DNA of 64,000 nucleotides from Streptomyces atratus (GTDB lineage Bacteria; Actinomycetota; Actinomycetes; Streptomycetales; Streptomycetaceae): contig NZ_FPJO01000006.1 of NCBI RefSeq assembly GCF_900119365.1, positions 186,001 through 250,000 of the forward strand. The letters are read 5' to 3'. This document shows positions 63,941-64,000 of the stretch, one piece after another (the first letter of the stretch is position 1; every line of letters starts with the position of its first letter). A program made the translations under genes and the position numbers. The notes below the pieces were generated by a model. The model had not been told where the DNA came from, did no database searches, and was given only the letters and a program-made list of their open reading frames with translations.

Positions 63941-64000
63941 CCGGCCGGGCCGCGAGACCCCTTGCCCGCGCCTGCCTCGAAGAATCCGGCCGCACGCTCA

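Noticed and set aside
1-64000. CRISPR arrays, tRNA or rRNA genes
   Set aside because: No regularly spaced repeats and no cloverleaf or rRNA sequence were noticed on reading either strand; this was by eye, not by a dedicated search.

Overview
The window is chromosomal DNA of a filamentous actinomycete, almost certainly Streptomyces. The evidence is very high GC with strongly GC-biased third codon positions, many GTG starts, frequent ATGA/GTGA stop-start overlaps, leaderless promoters of the TAGCGT/TAGTGT type close to start codons, a complete conservon (cvn) operon, and typical Streptomyces secondary-metabolism genes. Truncated genes and transposase relics are abundant, which suggests a variable region such as a chromosome arm (inference).

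Layout. 0-5.3 kb: a sugar-type ABC lipoprotein (cut by the window edge) divergent from a secreted glycosidase-like protein, then a secreted S33-type peptidase/hydrolase. 5.7-12.4 kb: an SDR dehydrogenase, gene relics, a [3Fe-4S] ferredoxin - ferredoxin reductase - cytochrome P450 cassette, and a GH15 enzyme. 12.8-15.7 kb: a protein of unknown function broken by a one-base frameshift, next to a short PPDK-like enzyme. 15.7-16.8 kb: a SMI1-domain/resolvase chimera and a small unknown protein. 16.9-21.0 kb: conservon cvnA-B-C-D-E. 21.1-26.2 kb: a four-gene diterpenoid cluster (GGPP synthase, class II cyclase with DxDD, P450, class I terpene synthase) in the order I recall for labdane clusters such as cyslabdan. 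26.2-31.4 kb: a graveyard of fragments (IS30 and other transposase, helicase-associated domain, amidase, M20 peptidase, Lrp, MMPL) with a few intact small genes. 31.5-38.5 kb: secreted lipase plus alpha/beta hydrolase, a GlxA-type AraC regulator, GAPDH, a RidA-family protein and several unknowns. 38.7-50.5 kb: one 2788-residue PKS (acyl ligase-ACP-KS-AT-DH-KR-ACP-TE) with an unknown protein, an unusual P450 and a LuxR-type regulator. 50.7-64 kb: aminopeptidase P, SDR, an FBP-zinc-finger/amidase chimera divergent from a TetR gene across a clean palindromic operator, an SGNH hydrolase, a broken AraC gene, a MerR-HEAT autoregulated operon, a DUF3592 protein, a methyltransferase, an L,D-transpeptidase relic, a DsbA-family protein, and a TetR-controlled DrrAB-like ABC exporter.

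How genes may work together. The conservon encodes a membrane-anchored sensor-ATPase/G-protein switch and ends in a P450. It lies directly upstream, in the same direction, of the diterpene genes but is separated from them by a strong terminator hairpin. The PKS carries everything needed to load an acid, extend it once with malonate, reduce and dehydrate it, and release it. Two of the four P450s (CvnE and the one beside the PKS) lack the K-helix ExxR motif. Three chimeric reading frames (SMI1/resolvase, M20/amidase, FBP/amidase) and three apparent one-base frameshifts (about 13.22, 37.30 and 56.75 kb) should be checked against reads and relatives. No tRNA, rRNA, CRISPR array or intact insertion sequence was seen.
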